A stretch of DNA of 29,415 nucleotides from Betaproteobacteria bacterium UBA2293 (GCA_002345845.1 DDWF01000002.1:4016-33430), one strand, 5' to 3'; positions 16,780-25,524 are shown, numbered from the stretch's first letter. The notes: generated by a model from the letters alone, not told the origin. Made by a program: numbers and translations.

Positions 16780-17532
16780 ATGGTCGACAAAAGCGAAACT
16801 GCAGCCGGCGAAGATGCGGCCGGCGACCTGCGGGGAACCCTGCTCCGGCGCCTGGCTGTGGCCGGTGTGCTGGTAGCGGTCCTGCTCGGCGTCCTGGCTT
16901 TTTTCGATTACCTGGCGACGCCGCCGGAGGAAGCGGAGATGCCGGTATACGCCGAGGCGGTGCCGGTGGCGCCGCGCAAGGAAGTGTCGCAGCCGGTGAA
17001 GCCGGCTGAAGACGAAGTGCCGGCAGCCAGCAGCGAGGCGGCGCCGGTTGAAGCGCCACCGCCACCCGTGGCCGAGCCGGCACCGGCCGTGACTACGGCA
17101 GCACCACCTGAAGCGCCAGCGACCACCGCGGCCCGGCCAAGTCGTTCAGCGGCGGTGACCCAGCCAGCGACTGCCGTGCGGCCAGCCCCCAGCACAGTCG
17201 TTCAACCAGCAGCGCCCGTCAGCGGAGTCGCCGAGGAAACGGCACCGCCGGAACCGTTGGTGGCCAATGCTCGCGTTGTCCCGCCGCGTCCAGCCGAGCC
17301 GGCAGCGCCGCGGCTGTTCTCAGGCTTCCTGTTACAGGCGGGCGTGTTCAGTAGCGTCCAGCGGGCGGAAGAACTGCACGCCAAGCTCACCCTCAGCGGC
17401 GTGCAGTCGACACTGGAAACCCGGGTGCAGGTCGGCCCCTTCCGTACGCGCAAGGAAGCCGAGGCCGCGCAGGCCAAACTCAAGGAACTCGGCGTCCAGA
17501 CCATCCTGGTTTCGCCAGCACCTCGTCGCTGA
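16780..17532 (+). CDS. SPOR-domain membrane protein
   Basis: From the ATG at 16780 the product has 250 residues. It comprises a short cytoplasmic part, one membrane segment (about 22-42), a long Pro/Ala/Val linker (50-178) and a C-terminal SPOR domain (about 180-247) with GFLLQAGVFSSVQRAEELHA and RVQVGPFRTRKEAEAAQAKL. SPOR domains bind peptidoglycan stripped of stem peptides at the division site, as in FtsN and DedD, so the topology fits a bitopic inner-membrane protein reaching the septal wall. The frame is open further upstream but lacks homology, and AGGAG at 16761-16765 is 14 bases from the ATG. The linker composition is low complexity. It is not FtsN by any clear signature. Confidence 0.85.
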   Translation: MVDKSETAAGEDAAGDLRGTLLRRLAVAGVLVAVLLGVLAFFDYLATPPEEAEMPVYAEAVPVAPRKEVSQPVKPAEDEVPAASSEAAPVEAPPPPVAEPAPAVTTAAPPEAPATTAARPSRSAAVTQPATAVRPAPSTVVQPAAPVSGVAEETAPPEPLVANARVVPPRPAEPAAPRLFSGFLLQAGVFSSVQRAEELHAKLTLSGVQSTLETRVQVGPFRTRKEAEAAQAKLKELGVQTILVSPAPRR

Positions 17533-17534
17533 TC

Positions 17535-17861
17535 TCAGGGCATGCCCGGCAGGCGGGGCAGGCCCAGGCTGCGCCGGATGTCGCGGTGCGCGCGGGCGGC
17601 GCTGTCCAGGGGTGAGTCGTAGTGCCTTCCTTCGTCCCGGTAGTAGCGGCCACCGCGCTGCTCATAGCCGCGGTAATCGCGACGCTCGTGGTTGTAATGA
17701 CGTTGCGGATAGCCATAGCGATAGACCGGATAGGTCTCCACCACCACCGGCGGGCCGCCGTAGTAGCCATGCGGATGGGCCGGCACGACGGTACAGGCGG
17801 TCAGGCTGCCGAGCAGGGCGATGGCGAGGCCAAGGCGGATGATTACCGGGGTGCGTTTCAT
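17535..17861 (-). CDS. Small lipoprotein, Tyr/Arg/His-rich, unknown function
   Basis: The start is the ATG at 17861 (MKRTPVIIRLGLAIALLGSL), with GGAAAG upstream; the frame extends a further 11 codons without signal. The lipobox LTAC puts the acylated cysteine at residue 23 of 108. The mature part is rich in Tyr, Gly, His and Arg (HGYYGGPP, VYRYGYPQRHYNHERRDYRG) and has no recognised domain. Asn/Tyr/Arg-rich lipoproteins of this type are common in betaproteobacteria. It ends two bases from the convergent SPOR gene, leaving no room for a separate terminator. I cannot assign a function. Confidence 0.75.
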   Translation of the reverse strand: MKRTPVIIRLGLAIALLGSLTACTVVPAHPHGYYGGPPVVVETYPVYRYGYPQRHYNHERRDYRGYEQRGGRYYRDEGRHYDSPLDSAARAHRDIRRSLGLPRLPGMP

Positions 17862-17954
17862 TGTTGTGCTTTCCAGTGGGGCATGAGTGAACAACGTCCT
17901 TCCCCCCTGGCTGGCCTACTCCTGCAGCCCGATGCTTTGTAACAATTTGTTGGC

Positions 17955-18284
17955 TCAGCCCGTTTCGGCGGCCTTGCGCAGGCGGCGGGCGAAGACGGTC
18001 ATTTCCCTGGCTGCCTGGATGTCGCCGCGGGCTTCGGCGACGGCGATGCCCTGCTCGTAGGCGGCGAGCGCTTCGCTGTGCATGCCGACTTCCACCAGGG
18101 CCTTGCCGAGGGCTTTCCAGGCAGCCGAATAGGCCGGGTCGCGGTCGACTGCAGCGCGGAAGCAGTCGCCGGCTTTCGCCGCCTCGCCGGCCTTCAGGTA
18201 TTCGTTGCCGAGCGAGAAGCGAAGCAGGGCGCTATCGCGCGGGCCGCCGAGCATTTTTTCCAGGGATTCGATGCGTGGGTTCAT
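17955..18284 (-). CDS. Small tetratricopeptide-repeat protein
   Basis: The 109-residue protein has TPR-like helices: DSALLRFSLGNEYLKAGEAA followed by KAGDCFRAAVDRDPAYSAAW (about 17-56), then KALGKALVEVGMHSEALAAY with EQGIAVAEARGDIQAAREM (about 57-95). No signal peptide is seen, so it is probably a cytoplasmic scaffold. It is transcribed away from ridA, with a 51-base divergent gap. No partner can be named from the sequence. Confidence 0.8.
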   Translation of the reverse strand: MNPRIESLEKMLGGPRDSALLRFSLGNEYLKAGEAAKAGDCFRAAVDRDPAYSAAWKALGKALVEVGMHSEALAAYEQGIAVAEARGDIQAAREMTVFARRLRKAAETG

Positions 18285-18335
18285 TGGGGTGGAGGTCTAA
18301 AATAGCGGTTTTGAATTTCAGGACAGGATAGAGAC

Positions 18336-18716
18336 ATGGCCAAGACCATCATCGCCACCCCGAACGCCCCGGCCGCCATCGGCACCTATTCGCAAGCCGT
18401 GCGCGTCGGCGACACCGTGTACCTGTCGGGGCAGATCGGCCTCGATCCGGCGACCATGCAGATGGTAGACGGCATGGACGGGCAAATCGTTCGCGTCTTC
18501 GAAAATCTCCAGGCCGTCGCCGAAGCGGCTGGTGGCTCGCTGGGCGATGTGGTCAAACTCAACGTTTTCCTGACCGACCTGGGCAACTTCGCCAAGGTCA
18601 ACGAAACCATGGCCCGCTACTTCAGCGAACCGTTCCCGGCCCGTGCCGCCGTCGGCGTCAAGGAATTGCCGCGCGGCGCGCTGGTCGAGGCCGATGCGGT
18701 GATGTTCATCGGCTGA
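18336..18716 (+). CDS. ridA: RidA family enamine/imine deaminase
   Basis: The 126-residue protein matches RidA from end to end: [54 protein letters not shown] and [19 protein letters not shown]. Tyr18, Arg103 and Glu118 correspond to the active-site residues (Arg105 and Glu120 in E. coli numbering). RidA hydrolyses reactive 2-aminoacrylate and other enamines formed by PLP enzymes to keto acids plus ammonia, protecting those enzymes. An AGGA ribosome binding site lies before the ATG. Its TGA overlaps the recG ATG by one base (TGATG), so both are probably co-translated. Confidence 0.95.
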   Translation: MAKTIIATPNAPAAIGTYSQAVRVGDTVYLSGQIGLDPATMQMVDGMDGQIVRVFENLQAVAEAAGGSLGDVVKLNVFLTDLGNFAKVNETMARYFSEPFPARAAVGVKELPRGALVEADAVMFIG

Positions 18717-20755
18717 TGGACGCACCCGGGGCGCCGGCCCCGATCCGCGCCCCGGAGGCGCTGCGCAAGAAACTGGCAAAGATCGGCCTCCACTGCGAGG
18801 CCGATTTGCTGGTCCATCTGCCGCTGCGCTACGAAGATGAAACCCGTATCACCCCGGTGGCCCGGGCGTTGGGGGGCGAGCCAGTACAGCTGGAAGTCAC
18901 GGTCATGCACAACGAGGTGCAGTTCCGCCCGCGCCGGCAGCTGGTGGTGCGCGCTGCCGATGACAGCGGCGAGATCACGCTGCGCTTCTTCAGCTTCTAT
19001 CCGAGTCAGCAGGCGGCGCTGGCCGAGGGGGCGCGGGTGCGCGTCTTCGGCGAGGTGCGCGGTGGCTTCTTCGGGCTGGAGATGGTGCATCCGCGCTTTC
19101 GCAGGATCGCCGAGGGCGAGCCGCTGCCGGCGGCGCTGACGCCGGTTTATCCGACCACCGCCGGGGTGGCCAATTCGGCGCTGCAGAAGCTGGTCGGTGC
19201 AGCGCTGGGTAACGCCGAGCTCGCCGACACGCTGCCCGAGGAACTGCGCCAGCGCCTGAAGCTCCCCGGTTTCGCCCGCAGCCTGCGCTACCTGCATATG
19301 CCGCCGGCGGAGGCCGATGTTTATGCGCTGCAGGCGCGTCACCATCCGGCCTGGCAACGCATCAAGTTTGATGAGGTGCTCGCCCAGCAGCTCTCCTTGC
19401 GCCGCGCCTACCTGGCCCGCCGCGAGCAGGGGGCGCCGGTGCTGGTGGCCTGTGACGATCTCGGCGCCCGCCTGCTCGATCGTTTGCCCTTCGGCCTGAC
19501 CGGCGCGCAGTTGCGGGCGATGGCCGAGATCGCCGGCGACCTGGCCCAGCCCTACCCGATGCAGCGCCTGCTGCAGGGCGATGTCGGCGCCGGCAAGACC
19601 ATCGTCGCCGCGCTGGCCGCCTGCCAGGCGATCTCGGCCGGCTGGCAGGCGGCCTTCATGGCGCCGACCGAAATCCTCGCCGAGCAGCATTACCTGAAAC
19701 TGCGCGACTGGCTGGAACCGCTCGGCGTGCGCGTCGCCTGGCTGTCGGGCAGCCTGAAGTCGAAAGCCAAGCGCGAGCAGCTGGCGGCCACCGCCGCCGA
19801 AGCGCAACTGGTGGTCGGCACGCACGCGCTGATCCAGGACGGCGTCGATTTCGCCAAGCTCGGCTTGGCGATCGTCGATGAACAGCACCGCTTCGGCGTC
19901 GCCCAGCGCCTGGCGCTGCGCAACAAGGGCAGCAACCCGCACCAACTGATGATGTCGGCGACGCCGATTCCGCGCACGCTGGCGATGAGCTATTACGCCG
20001 ACCTCGACGTCACCGTCCTTGATGAATTGCCGCCCGGGCGGACGCCGATCAAGACGCGGCTGGTCGCCGACAACCGGCGCCAGGAGGTCGTCGGTTTCGT
20101 CGAGAAACATGTCGAGGAAGGCCGCCAGGCTTACTGGGTCTGCCCGCTGATCGAGGAGTCGGAAGCGCTGCAGTTGCAGACGGCGCAGGACACCTACGAA
20201 CAGTTGTCGGCCGATCTGCCCGGACTGACCATCGGCCTGGTGCACGGCCGCCTGAAGGCCGACGAGAAGCAAGCGGTGATGGCCGCGTTCGCCGCCGGCG
20301 AGATAGACGTGCTGGTGGCGACGACGGTGATCGAAGTCGGCGTCGATGTGCCCAACGCCAGCCTGATGGTCATCGAGCATGCCGAACGCTTCGGCCTGTC
20401 GCAACTGCACCAATTGCGCGGCCGCGTCGGCCGTGGCCGCTACGAATCGAGCTGCGTGCTGATCTACGCCGGGCCGCTCGGCGAAATCGCCCGGCAGCGG
20501 TTGAAGATCATTTTCGAGAACACCGACGGCTTCGAGATCGCCCGTCAGGATCTGCAGATTCGCGGGCCGGGCGAGTTCGTCGGCGCCCGGCAGAGCGGCG
20601 TGCCGCTGCTGCGCTATGCCGATCTCGAACTGGATGCCGAGCTGGTCGAACTGGCGCGCGGCGTCGCCGAGGAAATGCTGACCGACCACCTCGAACTGGC
20701 CGAGCGCCACCTGCGTCGCTGGCTCGGTTCGCGCGAGGAATTGCTGAAATCCTGA
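18716..20755 (+). CDS. recG: ATP-dependent DNA helicase RecG
   Basis: The 679-residue protein (693 in E. coli) has an N-terminal wedge/OB domain (about 50-160) and superfamily-2 helicase motifs: LLQGDVGAGKT at 285-295 (Walker A GDVGAGKT 288-295), MAPTEILAEQH, VDEQHRFG at 387-394 (DEQH box 388-391), MSATPIPRT, and TTVIEVGVDVPNA and HQLRGRVGRG in the second helicase half. RecG reverses stalled replication forks and processes Holliday junctions and R-loops. The ATG overlaps the ridA stop (TGATG); no separate ribosome binding site is obvious, so translation should be coupled. It meets the convergent GGDEF-EAL gene with only seven bases between stops. Confidence 0.97.
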   Translation: MDAPGAPAPIRAPEALRKKLAKIGLHCEADLLVHLPLRYEDETRITPVARALGGEPVQLEVTVMHNEVQFRPRRQLVVRAADDSGEITLRFFSFYPSQQAALAEGARVRVFGEVRGGFFGLEMVHPRFRRIAEGEPLPAALTPVYPTTAGVANSALQKLVGAALGNAELADTLPEELRQRLKLPGFARSLRYLHMPPAEADVYALQARHHPAWQRIKFDEVLAQQLSLRRAYLARREQGAPVLVACDDLGARLLDRLPFGLTGAQLRAMAEIAGDLAQPYPMQRLLQGDVGAGKTIVAALAACQAISAGWQAAFMAPTEILAEQHYLKLRDWLEPLGVRVAWLSGSLKSKAKREQLAATAAEAQLVVGTHALIQDGVDFAKLGLAIVDEQHRFGVAQRLALRNKGSNPHQLMMSATPIPRTLAMSYYADLDVTVLDELPPGRTPIKTRLVADNRRQEVVGFVEKHVEEGRQAYWVCPLIEESEALQLQTAQDTYEQLSADLPGLTIGLVHGRLKADEKQAVMAAFAAGEIDVLVATTVIEVGVDVPNASLMVIEHAERFGLSQLHQLRGRVGRGRYESSCVLIYAGPLGEIARQRLKIIFENTDGFEIARQDLQIRGPGEFVGARQSGVPLLRYADLELDAELVELARGVAEEMLTDHLELAERHLRRWLGSREELLKS

Positions 20756-20762
20756 GTCGGGG

Positions 20763-23700
20763 TCAGCCGGCGGGTTGCGTCGCGGCACGCCAGCGGGCGG
20801 CCAGCGCTGCCGCCGGTTCCGGCCGGCCGTACAGGTAGCCCTGCAGCAGGTCGCAGCCGTGCTCGCGCAGGAAAAGGCTCTGCCCCTCGGTTTCGATGCC
20901 TTCGGCCACCACCTTCAGCCCCAGGCTGTGCGCCAGGGCCAGCGTGGCGGCGCTGATCGCCGCATCGTTTTCATCGGTTTCGATGTCGCGGACGAAGGCG
21001 CGGTCGAGTTTCAGCACCTGGATCGGCAGCCGCTTCAGGTAGGCGAGCGACGAGTAGCCGGTGCCGAAGTCGTCGATGGCCAGTGTCACGCCCAGCTGGC
21101 GCAAGGCGTCCAGGCGTTCGATGGCGCTCGCCGGGTCGCTCATCGCCACCGATTCGGTGATTTCCAGCTCCAGTTCGTCGTTGGCCAGGTGGTAGTGCTG
21201 CAGCACCTCGGCGACCCGTTCGACCAGATCGGCGGTACGCAACTGGTGCGCCGAAATATTGACGGCGACGCGCTGTGGGCCGATACCCTCGGCCTTCCAT
21301 TGCGCCAGCTGGTTGCAGGCCTCGTGCAGCACCCAGTCGCCAATGGCCTCGATCAGGCCGGTTTCCTCGGCGATCGGAATGAAGTGGTCGGGCGGGATCA
21401 GGCCGCGTTGGGGGTGGCGCCAGCGGACCAGGGCTTCGACGGCGAACGGGCGCGCGAACGGCCCGTCGGCGAGAAATTGCGGCTGGTAATGCAGCTCGAA
21501 CTGGCCGACCTCGATGGCGATGCGCAATTCGCGCTCAAGCAACAAACGTTGGCCGGCCGCTGCATTGAGTTCGGCCGTGAAGTACTGCACGTTGTTGCGA
21601 CCCTGTTCCTTGGCGTGATACATCGCCGCGTCGGCATGCTTCATCAGTGTCCCGGCATCCTCGCCATCATCGGGGAAGATGGCGATGCCGATGCTCGGGC
21701 TGCTGTGCAGGCGGTCGCCATTGATCTCGTAGGGGTCAGCCAGGGCGTGCAGAATCTTGCCGGCCACCGGCGAAGCATCGGCCGGTGTGGCCAGGCCGCT
21801 GAGTACGACGACAAACTCGTCGCCGCCCTGGCGGGCGACGATGTCGCTCTCCCGCGTACAGCTGCGCAATCGTTGTGCCACCTCGACCAAGAGCTGGTCA
21901 CCGACTTGGTGGCCGAGCGTGTCGTTGATCACCTTGAAGCGATCGAGGTCGATGAACAGCACGGCCAGGAACTGGTTTTCCCGACGCGCCGAAAGCAGCG
22001 CCTGGGACAGGCGGATTTCCAGGTTGTAGCGGTTGAACAGACCGGTCAGGCTGTCGTGGTGAGCGAGGTGCTCGATGCGCTCCTCGGCCGCCTTGCGTTC
22101 GCTGATGTCGGTGAAGCTGGCGATGTAGTGGGTGATCTGGCCATCGGCGTCGCGGATGGCCGAAATGGCCGCCCATTTCGGATAGACGACGCCGTCGCGG
22201 TTGCGGTCCCACAATTCGCCCTGCCAGTAACCACTTTCCTGGAGCGCCGCCCAGAGCGCGTTGTAGGTTTCCTGCGTGGTGCGGCCGGAAGCCAGCATGC
22301 GCGGGTTCTTGCCGAGGATTTCGGCCAGGCTGTAGCCGGTCTGCCGGCTGAAAGCCGGGTTGACGGCGACGATCCGGTTGGCGTTGTCGGTGACCATGAT
22401 CGCTTCGCCGCTGTGCTCGAAGACGTTGGCGTAGAGCTGCAGCGCCGCCTCGGCCTGATGGTGTTCGGTAATGTCCTGTACCGTGCCATGTGCGACCAGC
22501 GGTGTGCCGTCGGCGGCGAACTGCGCTTCGCCGTGCTCGTGCACGTATTTGATGCGGCCGTCGGGGAGCAGCAGGCGGTGCGTGATCTCGTAGGGGCGGC
22601 GCAATTTCAGCGAGTCCTGATAGGCGCTATCGACTGCGGCGCGGTCATCCGGGTGGACGATGGCGACGAAAGCTTCGTAAGTCGCCGCGAACTGCTGCGG
22701 ATCCATCTCGAAGATGCGGAACACTTCGTCCGACCAATCCAGGTGGTTGCTTTGCAAGTCCAGTGTCCAGTTGCCGAGGTGGGCGATGCGCTGGGCTTCG
22801 CGCAGGTTGTCCAGTGACCTGACCAGCGCTTCCTCGGCCCGCTGGCGGGCAGTGATGTCCTTGAATACGGAAAGAATTTCGCCGCCGGGCAGGCGGATCA
22901 CGTCGTTCTCGACCCACAGGTCGACGCGTTGATCGCGATAGGCGGTCAGGGTCACCGTTTCTCTGCTGCCATTGGTGGCGACGCGGCCGAAGGCGGCAAA
23001 GATGCCGGCTGCCTCGAGACCGGGAAAGGCCTCGCGTGATGGTCGGCCGACGATGGCCTCGCGCTGTACACCGGCGATCCGTTCACCGGCCGGGTTGATG
23101 TCGAGGACGGTGAACTCCTGGCCATCGGCGGTTGGGCGATAGAGTGCGACACCATCGTTCATGCTGCCGAACATCGCCCGGTAGCGCGCTTCCTGGCTGG
23201 CGATGGTGGCTTCGCCCTGGACGAAACGGCGGCCGAGCAGCAGTGCGATGGCCGCCGACAGCAGCAGGAAGGCAAAGAAGACTAGCACCGTCAGCCGCTG
23301 GTGCGTGTGCAATGGCGCCAGCGCCTCGGCGACGTCGATCTTGACCACCATCCCCCAGCCGAGCGCCGGCAGGTAATTCCAGTTGGCGGCGACCGGTTCG
23401 CCAGCGTAATCGCTGGCGATGCCGCGCCCGTTGTCACCGGCCAATGCCCGTTGCATCGGCATGCCCAGTTGCCTCTCCGGCAGCACCTGGGTGAAGGCTG
23501 CACCGGGCAGACGGGCGAGTGGCACCGTATAGCGCACCAGCTCGCCTTCGCGCACGGCCATCACCGTTTCACCGCTGCTGCCGAGGCCGGTGCGGTCGGC
23601 GACGACCGGCATTAGCGTTGCCAGATTGACCTGCAAGGCCAGGGCGCCGACCGCCTTGCCCTGGTCAAGGATCGGCGCCACGGCGAAAGCAGCGATCTGC

Positions 23701-24224
23701 TCGGCGGAGGGGGCATAGGGGGCGAAGCGGGTGAGGTCGATGTGCAGGAAGGTCATCGCCTGGCGGAAGCCGCTGGCCAGGCCGCTGTCCCGGTAGGGGC
23801 CGTGGAGCAGGTTGGTGTGCAGATCGGATTCGCCGCGCAACGAAAAGACGACGTTGCCGGCGGCATCGATCAGGAGCACGTCGTGATAGGCGCCACGGTC
23901 GCCAAGGGCAGCCAGTTCGGCATTAAGCGATGCGCTGACGGCCGCCTCCGGAGCGGCGTGGGCGCGCTGCCGGGAGAGTGCCGACAAGGCCGTGCGCAAC
24001 TCCGGCTGGGTCGCGTAGAGGCGGGCATCGGCCAGGCGTTCGTTGATGTACTGGTCGATCTGCTGGGTTTTCTTGTCGGCGATCGAGGCGATGTTCTGCA
24101 GTACCGTGGTCGTCAGCGCCTGCTCGAAGGTATGCAGGTAGAACCAGGCCAGCCCGAGCAGCGGCAGCAGGGCAACGATCAGGAAACCGAGGGCGAGGCG
24201 GGTGCCGAGACTCAACTGTTTCAT
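20763..24224 (-). CDS. Membrane sensor dCACHE-PAS-PAS-PAS-GGDEF-EAL (cyclic di-GMP enzyme)
   Basis: The 1153-residue protein has a membrane segment (about 11-30), a periplasmic double-CACHE-type domain (35-305) and a second membrane segment (310-331). Three PAS domains follow (about 345-460, 470-590, 593-710), then GGDEF (720-880) and EAL (890-1145). The GGDEF motif is exact (800-804), and the inhibitory RxxD site RESD (791-794) lies five residues before it. The EAL motif (930-932, EALVRW) and the downstream LEITES, DDFGTGYSS, VLKLD and EGIET motifs are intact. Both synthesis and breakdown of cyclic di-GMP therefore look possible. The ATG overlaps the stop of the amide-binding gene (ATGA), so the two are coupled; the partner protein may feed signal to the periplasmic domain. 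Confidence 0.93.
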   Translation of the reverse strand: MKQLSLGTRLALGFLIVALLPLLGLAWFYLHTFEQALTTTVLQNIASIADKKTQQIDQYINERLADARLYATQPELRTALSALSRQRAHAAPEAAVSASLNAELAALGDRGAYHDVLLIDAAGNVVFSLRGESDLHTNLLHGPYRDSGLASGFRQAMTFLHIDLTRFAPYAPSAEQIAAFAVAPILDQGKAVGALALQVNLATLMPVVADRTGLGSSGETVMAVREGELVRYTVPLARLPGAAFTQVLPERQLGMPMQRALAGDNGRGIASDYAGEPVAANWNYLPALGWGMVVKIDVAEALAPLHTHQRLTVLVFFAFLLLSAAIALLLGRRFVQGEATIASQEARYRAMFGSMNDGVALYRPTADGQEFTVLDINPAGERIAGVQREAIVGRPSREAFPGLEAAGIFAAFGRVATNGSRETVTLTAYRDQRVDLWVENDVIRLPGGEILSVFKDITARQRAEEALVRSLDNLREAQRIAHLGNWTLDLQSNHLDWSDEVFRIFEMDPQQFAATYEAFVAIVHPDDRAAVDSAYQDSLKLRRPYEITHRLLLPDGRIKYVHEHGEAQFAADGTPLVAHGTVQDITEHHQAEAALQLYANVFEHSGEAIMVTDNANRIVAVNPAFSRQTGYSLAEILGKNPRMLASGRTTQETYNALWAALQESGYWQGELWDRNRDGVVYPKWAAISAIRDADGQITHYIASFTDISERKAAEERIEHLAHHDSLTGLFNRYNLEIRLSQALLSARRENQFLAVLFIDLDRFKVINDTLGHQVGDQLLVEVAQRLRSCTRESDIVARQGGDEFVVVLSGLATPADASPVAGKILHALADPYEINGDRLHSSPSIGIAIFPDDGEDAGTLMKHADAAMYHAKEQGRNNVQYFTAELNAAAGQRLLLERELRIAIEVGQFELHYQPQFLADGPFARPFAVEALVRWRHPQRGLIPPDHFIPIAEETGLIEAIGDWVLHEACNQLAQWKAEGIGPQRVAVNISAHQLRTADLVERVAEVLQHYHLANDELELEITESVAMSDPASAIERLDALRQLGVTLAIDDFGTGYSSLAYLKRLPIQVLKLDRAFVRDIETDENDAAISAATLALAHSLGLKVVAEGIETEGQSLFLREHGCDLLQGYLYGRPEPAAALAARWRAATQPAG

Positions 24225-25453
24225 GGAACCGTGATTCCGGTCAGCGGCCGCAGGCGTTCAGTCCATTCGGCGCGGCTGCGGTAGGGCGGGAAGGGTGCCG
24301 GGCGGACCGGCGCCTCGGAAATCTCGGTAGCGGCGAACTGACCATCGAGGCCGGCCTTGCCGACATAGACGCGACGCCAGCGGTGGCGGGTGGCGACATC
24401 GACGGCGACGATGCCGCTCGGCCCCGCCAGATTGATCCGGCCGAGCACGCGATTGACCTGTTGTGGATCGGTGGTGCCGGCCTCACGGACCGCCGCGGCC
24501 CACAGGCGGACCGCCTCATAGCTGCTGAGCAGCGGGTCGCTGAGCACGCGGTTGTTGCCGAAGCGCTGGCGAAAGCGGCTGACGAATTGCTGGTTGGCCG
24601 CGTCGCCGAGGCTCTGGAAATAGCCCCAGACCGCATAGTGCTCGGGATGGAAATGTTCGCCGACGAGCAGGCTCAGCTCGGGTTCGGCGACGCTGAACGA
24701 GACCACCGGCGTACTGCCGAGGTTGGCGGCGGCCAGGGCAGCGAAGAAATGCCGGTTGCCCTCGCCGTTCAGCGTGTTGAGGACGACGTCCGGAGCTTGA
24801 CGGCGAATGTCTTCGACGATCGCGGAAAAATCGCTGGCGGTCATCGGCAGGTAGCGTTCGCTGACGATGCTGCCCTCACCGGCGCTGACCAGGTCGCGGA
24901 TCAGCAGGTTGGCGGCGCGCGGGAACAGGTAGTCGGAGCCGAGCAGGTAGACGCGCCGGCCGAAGCGGTCCATCGCCCAGCGGGCACCGGGGATGATCTG
25001 CTGATTGGGGGCGGCGCCCATGTAGACGATGTTCGGCGACATTTCCATGCCCTCGTACTGCAAGGGATAGAACATCAGGTGACGCTGGCCCTCGACCACC
25101 GGACGCACCGCCTGGCGGCAGGACGAGGTCCAGCAGGCAAACAGGGCGCTGACCTTGTTGTCACCGATCAGGCGGCTGGCGGCGATGGCGGCGTGGGTCC
25201 AGTCGGAACGGCTGTCGGCGAGGACGATTTCAACCGGCCGGCCGAGCAGTCCGCCATCGGCGTTGAGGTCGTCGACCGCCAGTTGCAGGGCATCGACGAG
25301 TCCGCGTTCGCTGTCGGCCATAACGCCGCTCAGGGCGTGGATGACGCCGATACGGATCGGCTCCGCCGGCGGCGAGCGGCCAATCAGATAGGCACCGGCC
25401 AGCAGGGCAACGATCAGCAGAAGCAGGATCGGACGGGGATTGATGGCTGGCAT
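24221..25453 (-). CDS. UrtA/AmiC-type periplasmic urea/amide-binding protein
   Basis: The 410-residue protein has an N-terminal hydrophobic segment (9-25) without a lipobox or obvious cleavage site, so it may stay membrane-anchored. The rest is a type I periplasmic-binding fold: EPIRIGVIHALSGVMADSER at the start of the domain, CWTSSCRQAVRPVVEGQ, and the strongly UrtA-like run from about 128 to 152 with FYPLQYEG and YMGAAPNQQ. YLLGSDYLFPRAAN follows. UrtA binds urea for an ABC importer and AmiC binds short amides to control AmiR. No permease or ATPase genes of that importer are next to it. The stop overlaps the GGDEF-EAL start, which suggests a sensory role. No ribosome binding site precedes the ATG, and an in-frame TAA upstream excludes earlier starts. 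Confidence 0.9.
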   Translation of the reverse strand: MPAINPRPILLLLIVALLAGAYLIGRSPPAEPIRIGVIHALSGVMADSERGLVDALQLAVDDLNADGGLLGRPVEIVLADSRSDWTHAAIAASRLIGDNKVSALFACWTSSCRQAVRPVVEGQRHLMFYPLQYEGMEMSPNIVYMGAAPNQQIIPGARWAMDRFGRRVYLLGSDYLFPRAANLLIRDLVSAGEGSIVSERYLPMTASDFSAIVEDIRRQAPDVVLNTLNGEGNRHFFAALAAANLGSTPVVSFSVAEPELSLLVGEHFHPEHYAVWGYFQSLGDAANQQFVSRFRQRFGNNRVLSDPLLSSYEAVRLWAAAVREAGTTDPQQVNRVLGRINLAGPSGIVAVDVATRHRWRRVYVGKAGLDGQFAATEISEAPVRPAPFPPYRSRAEWTERLRPLTGITVP

Positions 25454-25457
25454 GGCT

Positions 25458-25478
25458 GGCGCATAGCGGGCATGCGCC
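25458..25478 (-). promoter_or_regulatory. Inverted repeat at the translation start of the amide-binding gene
   Basis: GGCGCAT (25458-25464) and ATGCGCC (25472-25478) form a perfect seven-base inverted repeat with a seven-base spacer, beginning four bases before the start codon on the - strand. It occupies the place where a ribosome binding site would be, and none is visible. It may be an operator or an mRNA hairpin controlling this sensor operon. Confidence 0.4.
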
Positions 25479-25524
25479 GATTATGCCAGTTTCGCCGCGG
25501 TGACAGCCGGAACGGCCGGAAGTT

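Noticed and set aside
16830..17320. Repetitive-looking Pro/Ala codons in the SPOR gene as a tandem repeat
   Set aside because: The units are irregular and reflect a low-complexity linker, not a DNA repeat array.
17538..17547. GGGCATGCCC palindrome at the SPOR/lipoprotein convergent end as a shared terminator
   Set aside because: It is within the lipoprotein coding end, short, and has no T tract on either strand.
17936..17951. TTGTAACAATTTGTT near the TPR gene end as an operator
   Set aside because: Short AT-rich near-palindromes of this size arise by chance; it matches no regulator site that I know and lies downstream of the TPR gene, about 75 bases before the lipoprotein start.
18285..18335. 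TAAAAT (18298-18303) as the -10 of a ridA promoter
   Set aside because: No -35 at proper spacing could be found, so the call is not supported, although a promoter must lie near here.
18617..20788. A 723-codon antisense frame across recG
   Set aside because: Low-complexity Arg/Gln/Ala-rich translation without homology, and recG is unmistakable on the other strand.
20775..22817. A 680-codon + strand frame opposite the GGDEF-EAL gene
   Set aside because: Shadow of the real - strand gene; there is no domain, and the real gene has all catalytic motifs.
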